DNA of 41,074 bases from positions 1 to 41,074 of the forward strand of contig NZ_SJOF01000022.1 of assembly GCF_004331255.1 (NCBI RefSeq), written 5' to 3'. The DNA comes from Acinetobacter sp. ANC 4173 (GTDB lineage: Bacteria; Pseudomonadota; Gammaproteobacteria; Pseudomonadales; Moraxellaceae). The translations under genes were made by a program, and so were the position numbers. This document shows, piece by piece, positions 7,838-16,024 of this stretch (positions are counted from its first letter, which is position 1; each line of letters begins with the position of its first letter). Under the pieces are notes generated by a model. It ran no database searches. It was not told the origin of the DNA and was given only the letters and a program-made list of their open reading frames with translations.

Positions 7838-8617
7838 CTAAGCACCATATTGCTTTTTAAGATAGTTGACGATTTTTGCCGACTCAAACATCTTTACTTG
7901 TGTATTTGGGTCAACTAAATATGGCACTTGAATATCACGTCCCATCAACGCCACCACCTTTTCACGTTTACCCTCTTTAATTGGGATATACTTTCCTGGC
8001 TTTAAGCGTAATACAGCAGGTCCCATATCTTGCCAGCGCTCTTTTGCCACATTATGGAATATAAATGGCAGCTCTAATTCCGTTAACACACTTCGAACGA
8101 CACGGGTAAATGGACTCGCCTCAAACCCCCACAATTCAAGCAACTGTGGCGGTGCTTCACGGTTGACAATACGTTGATCCACCCGCACACCACGCGCACC
8201 ATTAATAATGGTTCCAGCAAGTGCCATGATAGGAATTTTGGGATAATGTGCAAATTTTTTCGGTGTTTTCCCTGTTCTCCCATAATGTTCAAATAGATGA
8301 TGAATAATGTCTTGGGACTCATACATCTGCGTTGAAGTATTTTCATCAATGAAGAAAGGAAATTGTTTTTTTCCACCTAATTGCTTTACGATTTGACGAT
8401 ATTTTGTTCCACCTTTTGGACATGGATAAACTTCATAATCCAAATTCAATAAAGTTAAAACTTCACGCACACGGCGACAAAATGGAGAACCTTCAAATTC
8501 ATAGAGTTTCAATGATTTCTCTGGTTGCTTTGGAAATGCTGTACCAGAGACTCCTCGACCACCTTCCGCGAATGATGACGCCAAAGCCTGAATAACTTTT
8601 ATTTGATGATTCACCAT
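7838..8617 (-). CDS. Tandem GST N-terminal (thioredoxin-fold) domain protein
   Basis: 259 residues with two copies of a glutathione S-transferase N-terminal domain. The first starts LKLYEFEGSPFCRRVREVL (about 36-54) and the second LLELWGFEASPFTRVVRSVL (about 158-177). Each is followed by a PFFIDENT or PYLVDPNT segment and a final ESQDII or ESAKIV glutathione-binding segment. The first copy keeps a cysteine in SPFC; the second has threonine. No GST C-terminal helical domain is present, so glutathione binding or a redox role is plausible but enzymatic transferase activity is not shown. AAGGAC precedes the start. It is the last gene of a minus-strand set, 24 bp after rraA. Confidence 0.85.
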   Translation of the reverse strand: MVNHQIKVIQALASSFAEGGRGVSGTAFPKQPEKSLKLYEFEGSPFCRRVREVLTLLNLDYEVYPCPKGGTKYRQIVKQLGGKKQFPFFIDENTSTQMYESQDIIHHLFEHYGRTGKTPKKFAHYPKIPIMALAGTIINGARGVRVDQRIVNREAPPQLLELWGFEASPFTRVVRSVLTELELPFIFHNVAKERWQDMGPAVLRLKPGKYIPIKEGKREKVVALMGRDIQVPYLVDPNTQVKMFESAKIVNYLKKQYGA

Positions 8618-8641
8618 CTTTTGTCCTTATTTTTAATGGTC

Positions 8642-9166
8642 TTATAATTCGACCAATGGTTCTTTAGCCACCACAATGCCATTATTATCGGCATAAATGT
8701 AATCGCCAGATTGAATGCTTACTCCACCAAAATAGAGTGGAATATCCGTTTCGCCTATGCCTTTACGATTACTTTTTTGTGGAATTGCAGCCAATGCATG
8801 TACACCCAAATCCAACTCTGCGATGGCATCCACATCACGGACGCATCCGTAAATAATCACGCCATTCCACTGGTGCTTGACTGCTGACTCAGCGATCAAA
8901 TCCCCCATGAGGGCACAGCGCATTGAAGCCCCCCCATCTACAACGAGCACCTTACCAGTACCTTCAGTTGCTAAAAGCTCTTTGACTCGCGAGTTATCTT
9001 CAAAACATTTGACCGTCACCACCTGACCACCAAAGGTTTTACGCGCACCATAACTTTTAAAGAATTTACCATCCATCGATGGGGTAACCACCTGAAGTTC
9101 TTTTTCAGGGTTATCATCCAATAAATCACAAGTTACAAAAGGAACAGTTGCCACATCATTCTCCAT
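8642..9166 (-). CDS. rraA: RraA-family protein (RNase E activity regulator / aldolase-type fold)
   Basis: 174 residues of the RraA / HMG-aldolase superfamily. In enterobacteria RraA binds RNase E and inhibits RNA decay; relatives are divalent-metal 4-hydroxy-4-methyl-2-oxoglutarate aldolases. Diagnostic segments are VLVVDGGASMRCALMGDLIAE (72-92) and IIYGCVRDVDAI, where Arg110-Asp111 are the substrate- and metal-binding pair of the aldolase branch. The C-terminal PLYFGGVSIQSGDYIYAD is also typical. Retention of Arg-Asp means activity as an aldolase or decarboxylase cannot be excluded. The ATG directly follows the TAA of the upstream gene, so translation is probably coupled. Confidence 0.88.
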   Translation of the reverse strand: MENDVATVPFVTCDLLDDNPEKELQVVTPSMDGKFFKSYGARKTFGGQVVTVKCFEDNSRVKELLATEGTGKVLVVDGGASMRCALMGDLIAESAVKHQWNGVIIYGCVRDVDAIAELDLGVHALAAIPQKSNRKGIGETDIPLYFGGVSIQSGDYIYADNNGIVVAKEPLVEL

Positions 9167-9832
9167 TTATTTGGCTTTTTGTATGCGTAAATTATCATAA
9201 ATTTCAAACTTTTCAGTTTGATATTGAGCTGCCACGACCATAGTATGAGCCACTTGTTCCGCAGTCACTGGCTTATATTTAAAAGAATCTGGAACCAAAT
9301 GCGACATCTTTTGATATAAACGCTGAGTAGCACCTTCTAGCAACCGTTGTTCTGACCGTTCCCCTAGCAATAAAGAAGGTTGTAGTATTGACGTCTTCGC
9401 TAAAGCCAATTCACGAATATGCTGTTCTAACTCGCCTTTAACGCGATTATAAAAAATTGGGGACTTCGAATTGGCACCCAGTGCGCTGACCAACAAGTAA
9501 TGCGTTTCCAATCCTTCAAATAAGTCCGCAAAATGTGCATTTATCTCATAATCAATATTATAAAACTGTGCTTTTGAGCCTGCTTTTTTTAAAGTTGATC
9601 CTAAACAACTAAACGCATGACTATGACCATGCACATCTTCATCATTTAGTAACAAAAAATCTTCCAGTACAAATTGATGGACTTTTTCCAATTGACTTAA
9701 CTCGACATCATAGTGTCGAACCACCGCAGTAATTTGCTCACAACTACTTAATTCATTTAATTGTTTTATTAAGGCCCGGCCAACAAGACCTGTCGCGCCG
9801 ATCACCATTGCATTTTGAATCGAATTTATCAT
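9167..9832 (-). CDS. NAD(P)-binding Rossmann-fold oxidoreductase-like protein
   Basis: 221 residues starting MINSIQNAMVIGATGLVGRA, an atypical short-chain dehydrogenase (HTATIP2/YbjT-like) whose GATGLVG loop binds the dinucleotide. Other family segments are AFSCLGSTLKKAGS and VSALGANSKSPIFYNRVKGELE, where Tyr and Lys stand in a YxxxK arrangement. SILQPSLLLG follows. ATG 9832 is chosen because the fold begins there; an ATG at 9850 adds six residues but has no ribosome site. First gene of the set with rraA and the GST-like gene, divergent from rpsT. The substrate is unknown. Confidence 0.85.
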   Translation of the reverse strand: MINSIQNAMVIGATGLVGRALIKQLNELSSCEQITAVVRHYDVELSQLEKVHQFVLEDFLLLNDEDVHGHSHAFSCLGSTLKKAGSKAQFYNIDYEINAHFADLFEGLETHYLLVSALGANSKSPIFYNRVKGELEQHIRELALAKTSILQPSLLLGERSEQRLLEGATQRLYQKMSHLVPDSFKYKPVTAEQVAHTMVVAAQYQTEKFEIYDNLRIQKAK

Positions 9833-10047
9833 TTTTTGACCGTTCTCCATGGTTTATGGGTAATCTAACGTTTTCTTTAACATTTTTCTGCATCTAAAAT
9901 GTTGTCAAAGCATGTCAAGACTTGACTTCGTGGTCGTGTTTAATCAAAATATGCCACTTGTTTACGGGCTGGTGATAGTTCTACTGATGTTGGTTTTCAG
10001 TATGAATTACAGCCCGCCCAGACCAATCTAATTCAAGGAGTGCACGA

Positions 10048-10314
10048 GTGGCAAACTCTGCTCAAGCAAAAAAACGTGCTCGTCAAAACGTTAAAGCACG
10101 TAAACACAACGCAAGCTTGCGTTCTATGGTTCGTACTTACATCAAACGCACAGTAGCTGCTATCGCTGCTGGTGACCATGCTGTTGCTACAGAAGCTTAC
10201 AAAAAGGCTGTTCCTGTAATCGACCGTATGGCTGATAAAGGCATCATCCATAAAAACAAAGCTGCTCGTCACAAGAGCCGCTTAAATGCACAAGTTAAAG
10301 CGTTAGCTAACTAA
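10048..10314 (+). CDS. rpsT: Small ribosomal subunit protein bS20
   Basis: 88-residue S20: MANSAQAKKRARQNVKARKHN, a lysine/arginine-rich helical protein that binds 16S rRNA early in 30S assembly. The whole family length is present, ending SRLNAQVKALAN. The start codon is GTG with AAGGAG seven bases upstream. Non-ATG starts are a known feature of rpsT, linked in E. coli to translational autoregulation; the same may apply here by inference. It is monocistronic, with a terminator directly after the stop. Confidence 0.97.
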   Translation: MANSAQAKKRARQNVKARKHNASLRSMVRTYIKRTVAAIAAGDHAVATEAYKKAVPVIDRMADKGIIHKNKAARHKSRLNAQVKALAN

Positions 10315-10325
10315 TTTGTTGTATT

Positions 10326-10351
10326 AAAAAAAGCCCATCTGGGCTTTTTTT
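10326..10351 (+). terminator. rpsT terminator
   Basis: AAAAAAAGCCCA/TGGGCTTTTTTT stem with a 2-nt loop, 11 bp after the rpsT stop. It is symmetrical enough to work in both directions. Confidence 0.85.
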
Positions 10352-10384
10352 ACATCTATAGCTTTATAATTCAACGTATAAATT

Positions 10385-10681
10385 CTAACAAGATATCAAA
10401 TACACTCTCCATTTCTGATTCGCGCCATTAGTACATGAATTTGAATCAACTACATGCGCTTGCACAAATTGAACCATGCCCTGAAATGAACCCATTAAAT
10501 CAGAACAAATGACACGGATTGAAGACACTGCATCATAATCATAAAAGCCTAAAGCATGAGCATCCACTACATCTTTGGTGGGTTCTGGATATTGAGGTTG
10601 ACTGGATGTCGTGGTATTTGTTGAAGATCCCGAATTATTAGCCCCCTCACTAGAGCCGCCATCTCCATCACATGCTGACAA
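10385..10681 (-). pseudogene. Small lipoprotein gene lacking a proper start
   Basis: The readable 98 residues begin at a TTG inside a lipoprotein signal: LLSAC precedes a Ser/Gly/Thr/Asn-rich linker, and the last 60 residues form a small domain with three cysteines (VICSDL, NSCTNG, LISC). Extending the same frame upstream gives a hydrophobic stretch ILHILSLCIASILLSAC, a perfect signal core, but it runs into a TAA one codon before that stretch with no ATG, GTG or TTG. An ATG lies one base out of frame. Either a one-base indel destroyed the start or a rare ATT start is used. The function is unknown. Confidence 0.5.
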
Positions 10682-10860
10682 TAAAATAGATGCGATACAT
10701 AGACTTAAAATATGTAGAATAAACCATTAAAAACATGATCTTAGGATCTATTATATAATATTGTATTATGTTTTCGACGAATCTACGCCACCCTATGCAG
10801 GACTACACATATAAAGAACTATTCAGCCAGATAAAATAGAATATATCGGAATTTCTGATT

Positions 10861-11595
10861 CTAATGATGTTGTTTAAACTGTCGAATATTTAATTCGTGT
10901 AATTCACCACGCCAAATCCATTTTAGTTTTGAATCTAAAAACTCATCGCCTTCAAACCAAACAAATAAACCTTCCATCATTTGTGGCCAGTCTTCTTGAG
11001 TAATTACATTTCGACCCGAAATTACAGCAATAATTGCAGCAATAATTGTATCGTGACTCACTGCTAAGCTAAGCCCATTATGCTGCTGTGGATGCGTGTT
11101 ATAAATTAATTCAAGCACATCGACCACACCTCGTATGGGGTGTTTCATGCCAGGTAAAGCATTATTTACAAAGCTGTTGATAAAGCCTAAAGCGCCCTGT
11201 TCACGGAAATAAGGACCTGCCTGTTTAATATCAAGCACAAAACTTCCCGGCTCAACCAAGAGTCCTTGCTGCACTATTTCAATATGATGCGTATTATTTT
11301 GCAGGCTGATTGAATCCGCCCCTTGAATCATTAAAGCAGCAGTATCTACACAACGCTGAATAGGGCTAGAAATACAATGCTGAATAATCCGATCGGTCTG
11401 AGCAATTAAGTGTCCTCCCCATGCTTGTGCCAAATCACGCCCTTGTGGTGTTAGCTGTAAATCATAACCAGCCAAGCCTTGCCCACTCACCATTTCACGA
11501 ATGGAATGACGTGTAAATAATGTGACTGGAGTATGCGTATCTGGCAATAAATCTATTGCTTTTAACATACTATGTGGGAGTCGTTCTAATGCCAT
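10861..11595 (-). CDS. Histidine phosphatase superfamily protein
   Basis: 244 residues with the phosphoglycerate-mutase/phosphatase signature: TRHSIREM holds the catalytic Arg29-His30 (RH followed by S instead of the usual G). SSPIQRCVDTA carries the second arginine, and SLAVSHDTIIAAII provides the second histidine. The QLTPQGRDLAQAWG segment is usual for this superfamily. These enzymes form a phosphohistidine during phosphate hydrolysis. The substrate cannot be read from the sequence. It lies 52 bp downstream of a cysQ-like gene on the same strand, which suggests co-transcription. The ribosome site is weak. Confidence 0.82.
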   Translation of the reverse strand: MALERLPHSMLKAIDLLPDTHTPVTLFTRHSIREMVSGQGLAGYDLQLTPQGRDLAQAWGGHLIAQTDRIIQHCISSPIQRCVDTAALMIQGADSISLQNNTHHIEIVQQGLLVEPGSFVLDIKQAGPYFREQGALGFINSFVNNALPGMKHPIRGVVDVLELIYNTHPQQHNGLSLAVSHDTIIAAIIAVISGRNVITQEDWPQMMEGLFVWFEGDEFLDSKLKWIWRGELHELNIRQFKQHH

Positions 11596-11647
11596 AAGAC
11601 CATCATTCTTCCGTCGAGTTTACACTATAACATTTTAATTGTTTTGC

Positions 11648-12505
11648 TCAATGCTTACTCTGCATTGCTGCAAGTGCTTGTAATGCGAGTTTTTTCATCT
11701 CTACATTTCGATAAGCAATAAAACCACCATTCAACAGGGTCTCTCGTTGATTATATACAAATGGCCGCCCTCTAAAATCGACCAATCCACCACCAATTCG
11801 CTCAATTAAACATTGTCCTGCACTGGTATCCCATTCACTGGTGGGGTGAAAACGGGGGTAAATATCCACCTTATGTTCTAAGATCATACAAAATTTATAT
11901 GCACTGCCCGCCTTAAACACATCATAGCTAGTCATATCTTTCAACACATCTAAATACGCCGTATATTCAGACTTATGCTGTGAACTCTGACTTAGACCTA
12001 TATGCACTGGCGTAGCCATTGAGCGTTCCAATTCATACATATACCACTGCTGCGTACTTAGATTTAACTTAAATGGCATCCCTTGCAGAGGACAAAAGTA
12101 CACGACCTGTTCAGCTGGAATGGCCAATACTGCAAAAACCGTATGTACACCTTCAACCAAACTTAAATTGATGGTGAATTCAGGACGCTTATGTAAAAAT
12201 TCTTTGGTTCCGTCCAATGGATCGAGCAACCAAAACCGATGCCATTGCTGACGTTGATCATATTCACCTTCTTCTGACAGTAAAGGAATATCTACAGATT
12301 GCTGTGCCAAAGCCTCTGCAATATATTGGTTCACTCTAAAGTCTGCTTGCGTAACAGGTGAATCATCATGTTTCTTCGTGATATCAAACTGTTCACCAGC
12401 ACAATATCGTTGATATTCTTCTCGCAAAATTTCACACGCTTGTGTCACAATGGGCACAAGCTGCAAGATCATTGCATCTTGCGGTGCCGTTGTTGTTTTA
12501 AACAT
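11648..12505 (-). CDS. cysQ: 3'(2'),5'-bisphosphate nucleotidase CysQ-type
   Basis: 285-residue member of the inositol-monophosphatase fold that removes the 3'-phosphate of PAP left over from sulfate assimilation. Metal-site motifs are visible: Asp55 in VTQADFR, Glu78-Glu79 in LLSEEGE, and Asp95/Asp98 in LLDPLDGTKEF. EWDTSAGQCLIE supplies the last aspartate. DPLDGTKEF rather than DPIDGT is typical of CysQ. AAGGTGA precedes ATG 12505. Distinguishing PAP phosphatase from inositol phosphatase is by motif only. Confidence 0.88.
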   Translation of the reverse strand: MFKTTTAPQDAMILQLVPIVTQACEILREEYQRYCAGEQFDITKKHDDSPVTQADFRVNQYIAEALAQQSVDIPLLSEEGEYDQRQQWHRFWLLDPLDGTKEFLHKRPEFTINLSLVEGVHTVFAVLAIPAEQVVYFCPLQGMPFKLNLSTQQWYMYELERSMATPVHIGLSQSSQHKSEYTAYLDVLKDMTSYDVFKAGSAYKFCMILEHKVDIYPRFHPTSEWDTSAGQCLIERIGGGLVDFRGRPFVYNQRETLLNGGFIAYRNVEMKKLALQALAAMQSKH

Positions 12506-12695
12506 AGATCACCTTATATATGTCGAACTTTTCTCAAAAACCACCAGTCATTTTTGATATGGATGGTTTAAAAAGCAAGCTATTGTTTTAATTAAAAATA
12601 ATTCAATTAAAATATTTTATCTGATTTTTATGTACACGCTTTTGTACACTTTGAAAAATCTGCTATTTACATTATAGCTTGATGGGAATAAAAAA

Positions 12696-12925
12696 ATGAA
12701 AACATAGATCTACTTCTACATCGAACATACGATCAAATATGGTGAATCATTCTACAAAGAACTTGGTTTGAAATATAATTTTGTGGTTTGTAGTAAGATA
12801 CGAAGCTAATGATTGGCCATGTTATGCCTATATAACAAGGCACATATGATTATTATAAGTACATGCCGCAATAGACTGAAGCTTATGCAAAGTGGATTGA
12901 AAAATTAAAATCACTTACGACATAA
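12696..12925 (+). pseudogene. Decayed VOC (glyoxalase-fold) protein remnant
   Basis: The 420-bp gap between cysQ and the next gene contains no intact gene. From ATG 12696 one frame reads MKT, a stop, then IYFYIEHTIKYGESFYKELG, the FYxxLG start of a VOC-domain protein, and ends after about 36 codons. Close to 12880 another frame reads EAYAKWIEKLKSLTT up to a stop at 12925. Stops and a frame change separate the parts. This looks like a shortened, dead gene; the match is from memory of the family motif. Confidence 0.35.
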
Positions 12926-13396
12926 TTATTCAATTTCAGAATCAGATAGGTCTTTGGAAATATTAAGGTTAATTTTAAAATTTTCATGTAAACCCTCTTT
13001 GGACCAATCACCGTATATTAAAGCCTGCACATTGATGCCCGAGTCTTTGGATAAATTATTTAACTTTAATAATTTAGTGAATTTAACTGCATCTTCTTCA
13101 GAAAGATAGCCTAGCCTCAAGTCATTCACTAGGACCATTACTCGGCATTTATTATCTTGATTACTAAAATCTCTTACTAAAAAGGCTGTAACTTCTTTTT
13201 CTACAGAATCGCCTAGTTTAGGACCAATTATTTCAATAAAAGCCCCTTGATAGGGTGCGCCATTCATAATTTCATGCTGGAATTTATTTTTTTTAATATG
13301 CTTAAATTTGCCTGATAACTTGAAGTTTTCGCTTGAGTTCACCATCACAAAAAAAGTAATGGCTATGATGAGCAAAAAAAAGAGTAATAACCACAT
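12926..13396 (-). CDS. Membrane-anchored protein of unknown function
   Basis: 156 residues: a single N-terminal hydrophobic helix (MWLLLFFLLIIAITFFVMV) and a soluble domain. The domain has the pattern of a small beta-barrel: GAFIEIIGPKLGD, CRVMVLVNDLRLGYLSEEDAVKFTKLL and INVQALIYGDW. The LGYL-(x)n-A order recalls HIRAN-type domains, but the resemblance is weak and I would not assign it. It stands alone before a run of small minus-strand genes ahead of the cold-shock gene. Confidence 0.65.
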   Translation of the reverse strand: MWLLLFFLLIIAITFFVMVNSSENFKLSGKFKHIKKNKFQHEIMNGAPYQGAFIEIIGPKLGDSVEKEVTAFLVRDFSNQDNKCRVMVLVNDLRLGYLSEEDAVKFTKLLKLNNLSKDSGINVQALIYGDWSKEGLHENFKINLNISKDLSDSEIE

Positions 13397-13484
13397 TGTC
13401 TGCTCTTTGCATGAAATTGTGGGTTGACATTAATCATATCACTAAGAGCGTAAAAAATTCATGCCCATCAACACAAATTATTAT

Positions 13485-13682
13485 TTATATAATTTTAAAA
13501 ATTTTTCCACTTAAAGTACTTTGAAAAAACATTTCAAAACTAGGGCGAATATCTTCACCATCAACAGTGATATGTTTTATATTCGAATGACATTGCGTAT
13601 TGGCAAACTGTTGATCCACTGTTGCTTGAATCGTTTGCTTAACTCCAAACTGATCTTTAACGCAAAGACTGTGTTTAAACAT
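13485..13682 (-). CDS. Small protein of unknown function (65 aa)
   Basis: 65 residues beginning MFKHSLCVKDQFGVKQTIQAT, with GAGGAT 7 nt before the ATG. The sequence looks like a small beta-rich domain (HITVDGEDIRPSFEMFF). No family recognised. It belongs with the neighbouring 75-residue gene 65 bp upstream. Confidence 0.5.
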   Translation of the reverse strand: MFKHSLCVKDQFGVKQTIQATVDQQFANTQCHSNIKHITVDGEDIRPSFEMFFQSTLSGKIFKII

Positions 13683-13747
13683 ATATATATCCTCAATAAA
13701 ATTGTATTAGAAAAACTTAAATTTATGATGCTTATTAATTATTATCT

Positions 13748-13975
13748 CTAAGAGACTTTATGGGTTAATTTAAATAATTGATTTGGAGAAGCGTAAAATG
13801 TACGGCCATCCAAATTCAAATCAACCTCGATCCCAGATTCCAGCAGAACTCTTTTACCCACTTCAATTGGTTTAAAACCTTGACGTGTATTCTGCATTTT
13901 ATTGAGGGGAATTAATGAAACAATAATTTCAGTACCATTTGTAGATTTTGCAATTAAATCATTTATTTTTAACAA
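13748..13975 (-). CDS. Small protein of unknown function (75 aa)
   Basis: 75 residues from a TTG start with an AGGAT-like site just upstream; no in-frame ATG exists near the beginning. It reads LKINDLIAKSTNGTEIIVSL, then two short beta-hairpin-like segments (VGKRVLLESGIEVDLNLDGR and TFYASPNQLFKL). No family recognised. Confidence 0.45.
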   Translation of the reverse strand: MLKINDLIAKSTNGTEIIVSLIPLNKMQNTRQGFKPIEVGKRVLLESGIEVDLNLDGRTFYASPNQLFKLTHKVS

Positions 13976-14030
13976 CTTACATCCTATTTTTTAGAGATCT
14001 TTTACTTTTGAAAACAAATTTCAAAGTATA

Positions 14031-14053
14031 AAAAAGCACTCGTAAGTGCTTTT
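14031..14053. terminator. Cold-shock gene terminator
   Basis: AAAAAGCACT/AGTGCTTTT stem with a 4-nt loop lies 20 bp past the cold-shock gene stop on the minus strand, with T-runs on both sides. Confidence 0.8.
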
Positions 14054-14072
14054 CACCACTGCTTATTATTAC

Positions 14073-14288
14073 TTAGATAGCAACAATATTTACAGCATTC
14101 GGTCCTTTTTGACCTTCAGTTACGCTGAATTCGACTTGCTGACCTTCATATAAGGTTTTGAAACCTGAACCCGTGATTTCTTTGAAATGAGCAAAAACAT
14201 CTGGGCCAGATTCCTGTTGAATGAAACCAAAACCTTTCGTTTCGTTAAACCACTTAACAGTACCTTTAACAACATTTGAGTTTGACAT
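14073..14288 (-). CDS. Cold-shock domain protein (CspA family)
   Basis: 71 residues, a single cold-shock domain: VKGTVKWFNETKGFGFI contains the RNP1 motif KGFGFI and DVFAHF is RNP2. The protein binds single-stranded RNA or DNA as an RNA chaperone or antiterminator. The gene is preceded by a long AT-rich leader without other genes, as is common for cold-regulated csp genes. AGGAT is present before the ATG. Which Csp paralogue it is cannot be told. Confidence 0.95.
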   Translation of the reverse strand: MSNSNVVKGTVKWFNETKGFGFIQQESGPDVFAHFKEITGSGFKTLYEGQQVEFSVTEGQKGPNAVNIVAI

Positions 14289-14628
14289 AATATATCCTAC
14301 TAATTTTTAATAATTTTTAGTCATTTTATTGACTGATTATAACTTTGAAATAATAAAGAATGAGACTTAAAATCTGAAAAAAACGAAGGATTATGAATAA
14401 AACTGCGATACTTAAAGAAGATTTACCGAAACAAGACTTTTTTCTAGTTAAGTTAAATATACACTAAAAATAGAAATAATCAAGTTTTTAAATATATATA
14501 TTTATTTTCCTTATAAAAAAATTAAAAATTTATAAAAAGTTTATTTAATTCAATATCATATGATTATTTAATCGTGTTTATGTGGTTTCATCATATTCCA
14601 ACCATGAAAGAATCAAGGTTAAATTAAA
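14289..14628. other. AT-rich leader, no gene
   Basis: 340 bp without a supported gene. It must contain the promoter and 5' leader of the cold-shock gene, and it is extremely AT-rich around 14450-14570. I see no further defined element. Confidence 0.4.
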
Positions 14629-14665
14629 AGGACTGAGTCCTGTACAGTACAGAATTCAGCCCTTA
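14629..14665 (-). terminator. Compound hairpin after the lysis genes
   Basis: Read on the minus strand, AAGGGCTGA pairs with TCAGTCCTT (one G-U) around an inner CTGTAC/GTACAG hairpin, and TTAATTT follows. AGGACTGAGTCCT (14629-14641) and CTGTACAGTACAG (14640-14652) are also near-palindromes by themselves. Confidence 0.5.
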
Positions 14666-14704
14666 AAAGTCTCTTAATATCTTGTCCAACTTTTTGGGGT
14701 TAGA

Positions 14705-14995
14705 TCACTTGAGAGCTTTCACAATAGCACCATGTTTCGCCTTACAGTCATTATATTTAGCGACTGTATCAATCGACCAAAGCAAAACTTCTTTACCTTG
14801 TCCAGACTCTAACTTTTGCAAATCTGCACAAGGCTCAAGGAGGTTCGCTGGAATCGTTGGCGATAAGTGAGTTGATTGCTGACACCCCGTCAACGTCAAA
14901 ACACACATTGTTATACACAGGACGATCAATGATCTTTTGCACTTTACGTGTAACTTGCTCGACTTTGACACGCTGCTTTGATTTTTCTGTTTCAT
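14705..14995 (-). CDS. Rz1-like outer-membrane spanin lipoprotein
   Basis: 96 residues with a basic N-terminus, a hydrophobic core and lipobox LTLTGC; the lipidated cysteine is followed by a short proline-containing periplasmic domain. Its first half is nested in another frame within the 3' end of the Rz-like gene, the classical Rz/Rz1 arrangement. The pair links inner and outer membranes and fuses them at lysis. It is the last gene of the lysis cassette. Assignment rests on lipobox, position and nesting, since spanins diverge rapidly. Confidence 0.8.
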   Translation of the reverse strand: MKQKNQSSVSKSSKLHVKCKRSLIVLCITMCVLTLTGCQQSTHLSPTIPANLLEPCADLQKLESGQGKEVLLWSIDTVAKYNDCKAKHGAIVKALK

Positions 14996-15218
14996 AATCT
15001 GTGCTCACTTTATTAATTTGATCTTGTTTAGTTGCTAGGGCTTTTAAGTGCTTCTGTTCGATCTCTTGAATTTTGGCGATGCACTTCGAATCCGCATCTT
15101 TCAACTGTCCCGCCAAGTGATTGCTGTATGCAATTTGGAACACCCATAAAACAAAAAGGACCGCAAATGCGATCCAGTATTTGAACTTCCATAAGGCTAT
15201 AAGTATTGGCATCATCAT
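14835..15218 (-). CDS. Rz-like inner-membrane spanin
   Basis: 127 residues: one N-terminal membrane helix (FKYWIAFAVLFVLWVFQIAY), then a long charged coiled-coil (QLKDADSKCIAKIQEIEQKH onward). The C-terminal 30 residues have VCFDVDGVSAINSL, a form frequent in phage Rz-like proteins. The start overlaps the preceding DUF6527 stop by 4 nt (TGATG), and its 3' end contains the Rz1-like gene start. Works with Rz1 to disrupt the outer membrane after endolysin action. Confidence 0.85.
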   Translation of the reverse strand: MMMPILIALWKFKYWIAFAVLFVLWVFQIAYSNHLAGQLKDADSKCIAKIQEIEQKHLKALATKQDQINKVSTDYETEKSKQRVKVEQVTRKVQKIIDRPVYNNVCFDVDGVSAINSLIANDSSEPP

Positions 15219-15508
15219 TCCTCTACTTCTGGCAAATCAACTGTTTGACCTGCTAACCCATGATGGCAATCAGATAAGAATTGAATTTTTCCATCCGTCA
15301 CAAATGAGTGGCATTGACTAGGATGACCTTGATTCACCATTAAACTAGGGCTAAATGTTGGCTTCTCTAAATTTCCATTAAAGCTCCAGTGAATTTTATG
15401 TTTCTGATCAACATGAAATGGATGTAAGGTTTTACATCCAGGGCATTCAATAAAATAAATACCATTCGACTCAGGCAAGACATTGCTTACTTTCTTAAAT
15501 TCACTCAT
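15215..15508 (-). CDS. DUF6527-type zinc-ribbon-like phage protein
   Basis: 97 residues with FIECPGCKTLHPFHV near the N-terminus, WSFNGNLEKPTFSPSLMV in the centre and CHSFVTDGKIQFLSDCHHGLAGQTVDLP at the end. The CPGC, CH and CHH residues look like a metal site. This layout is that of DUF6527 proteins found in phage lysis or tail modules; no function is known to me. It starts one base after the endolysin stop and overlaps Rz, so it is translated as part of the lysis operon. Confidence 0.8.
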   Translation of the reverse strand: MSEFKKVSNVLPESNGIYFIECPGCKTLHPFHVDQKHKIHWSFNGNLEKPTFSPSLMVNQGHPSQCHSFVTDGKIQFLSDCHHGLAGQTVDLPEVEE

Positions 15509-16024
15509 CTACTGTGCTCCCATGCATTTCGAATGACGCTCAACCTGCCGAGTCCAAACGCCATAGCAATTATTGGATCGAATAGAGCAATCCAGTTTTT
15601 TCTTACCTTTGCTCACATATTTCCACATCAAAAGAGACTTACACGCCTGCACGTACTGCCCTGCTTTCAAGTTACGAAGCATGGAAGATTGATTCCAATT
15701 GGCTTGACCAAAGTTGTATGTGAAGTCGAGATACAGGTCATATTCAACCTGCGACAACTTCACGCCTTGGAGAGACTTCCGAAAAGCTACTTCATCTTTG
15801 GCCACATGCGCTTTTGCCCACTCAATCGCAGTCTTGCGTGTGATGGATGGATCGGTCATTTTGATAACTTGGCCATCAGGTTTAATTGTTGAGCCAATGC
15901 CTTGGGTAATCACCCCACCACTGTCTTTGTATGGTTTTGCTGAGTAACCCTCTTTCATTTCTAAAGACGTAAAAAAAGCAGCCGAAGCTGCTAATCCCAT
16001 CACCCAGTATTTAGTCTTTGACAT
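15509..16024 (-). CDS. GH24 endolysin, probable SAR endolysin
   Basis: 171-residue phage lysozyme that cleaves peptidoglycan. The catalytic triad matches T4-type spacing: Glu25, Asp34 and Thr40 in EGYSAKPYKDSGGVIT. LDFTYNFGQANWNQSSML is the later family segment. The N-terminus (YWVMGLAASAAFF) is a weakly hydrophobic, Ala/Gly-rich stretch without a clear signal-peptidase site, as in signal-arrest-release endolysins. ATG 16024 is chosen over 16036 because GGGGAG lies just upstream. The gene overlaps the end of the holin gene by 14 nt. Confidence 0.9.
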   Translation of the reverse strand: MSKTKYWVMGLAASAAFFTSLEMKEGYSAKPYKDSGGVITQGIGSTIKPDGQVIKMTDPSITRKTAIEWAKAHVAKDEVAFRKSLQGVKLSQVEYDLYLDFTYNFGQANWNQSSMLRNLKAGQYVQACKSLLMWKYVSKGKKKLDCSIRSNNCYGVWTRQVERHSKCMGAQ

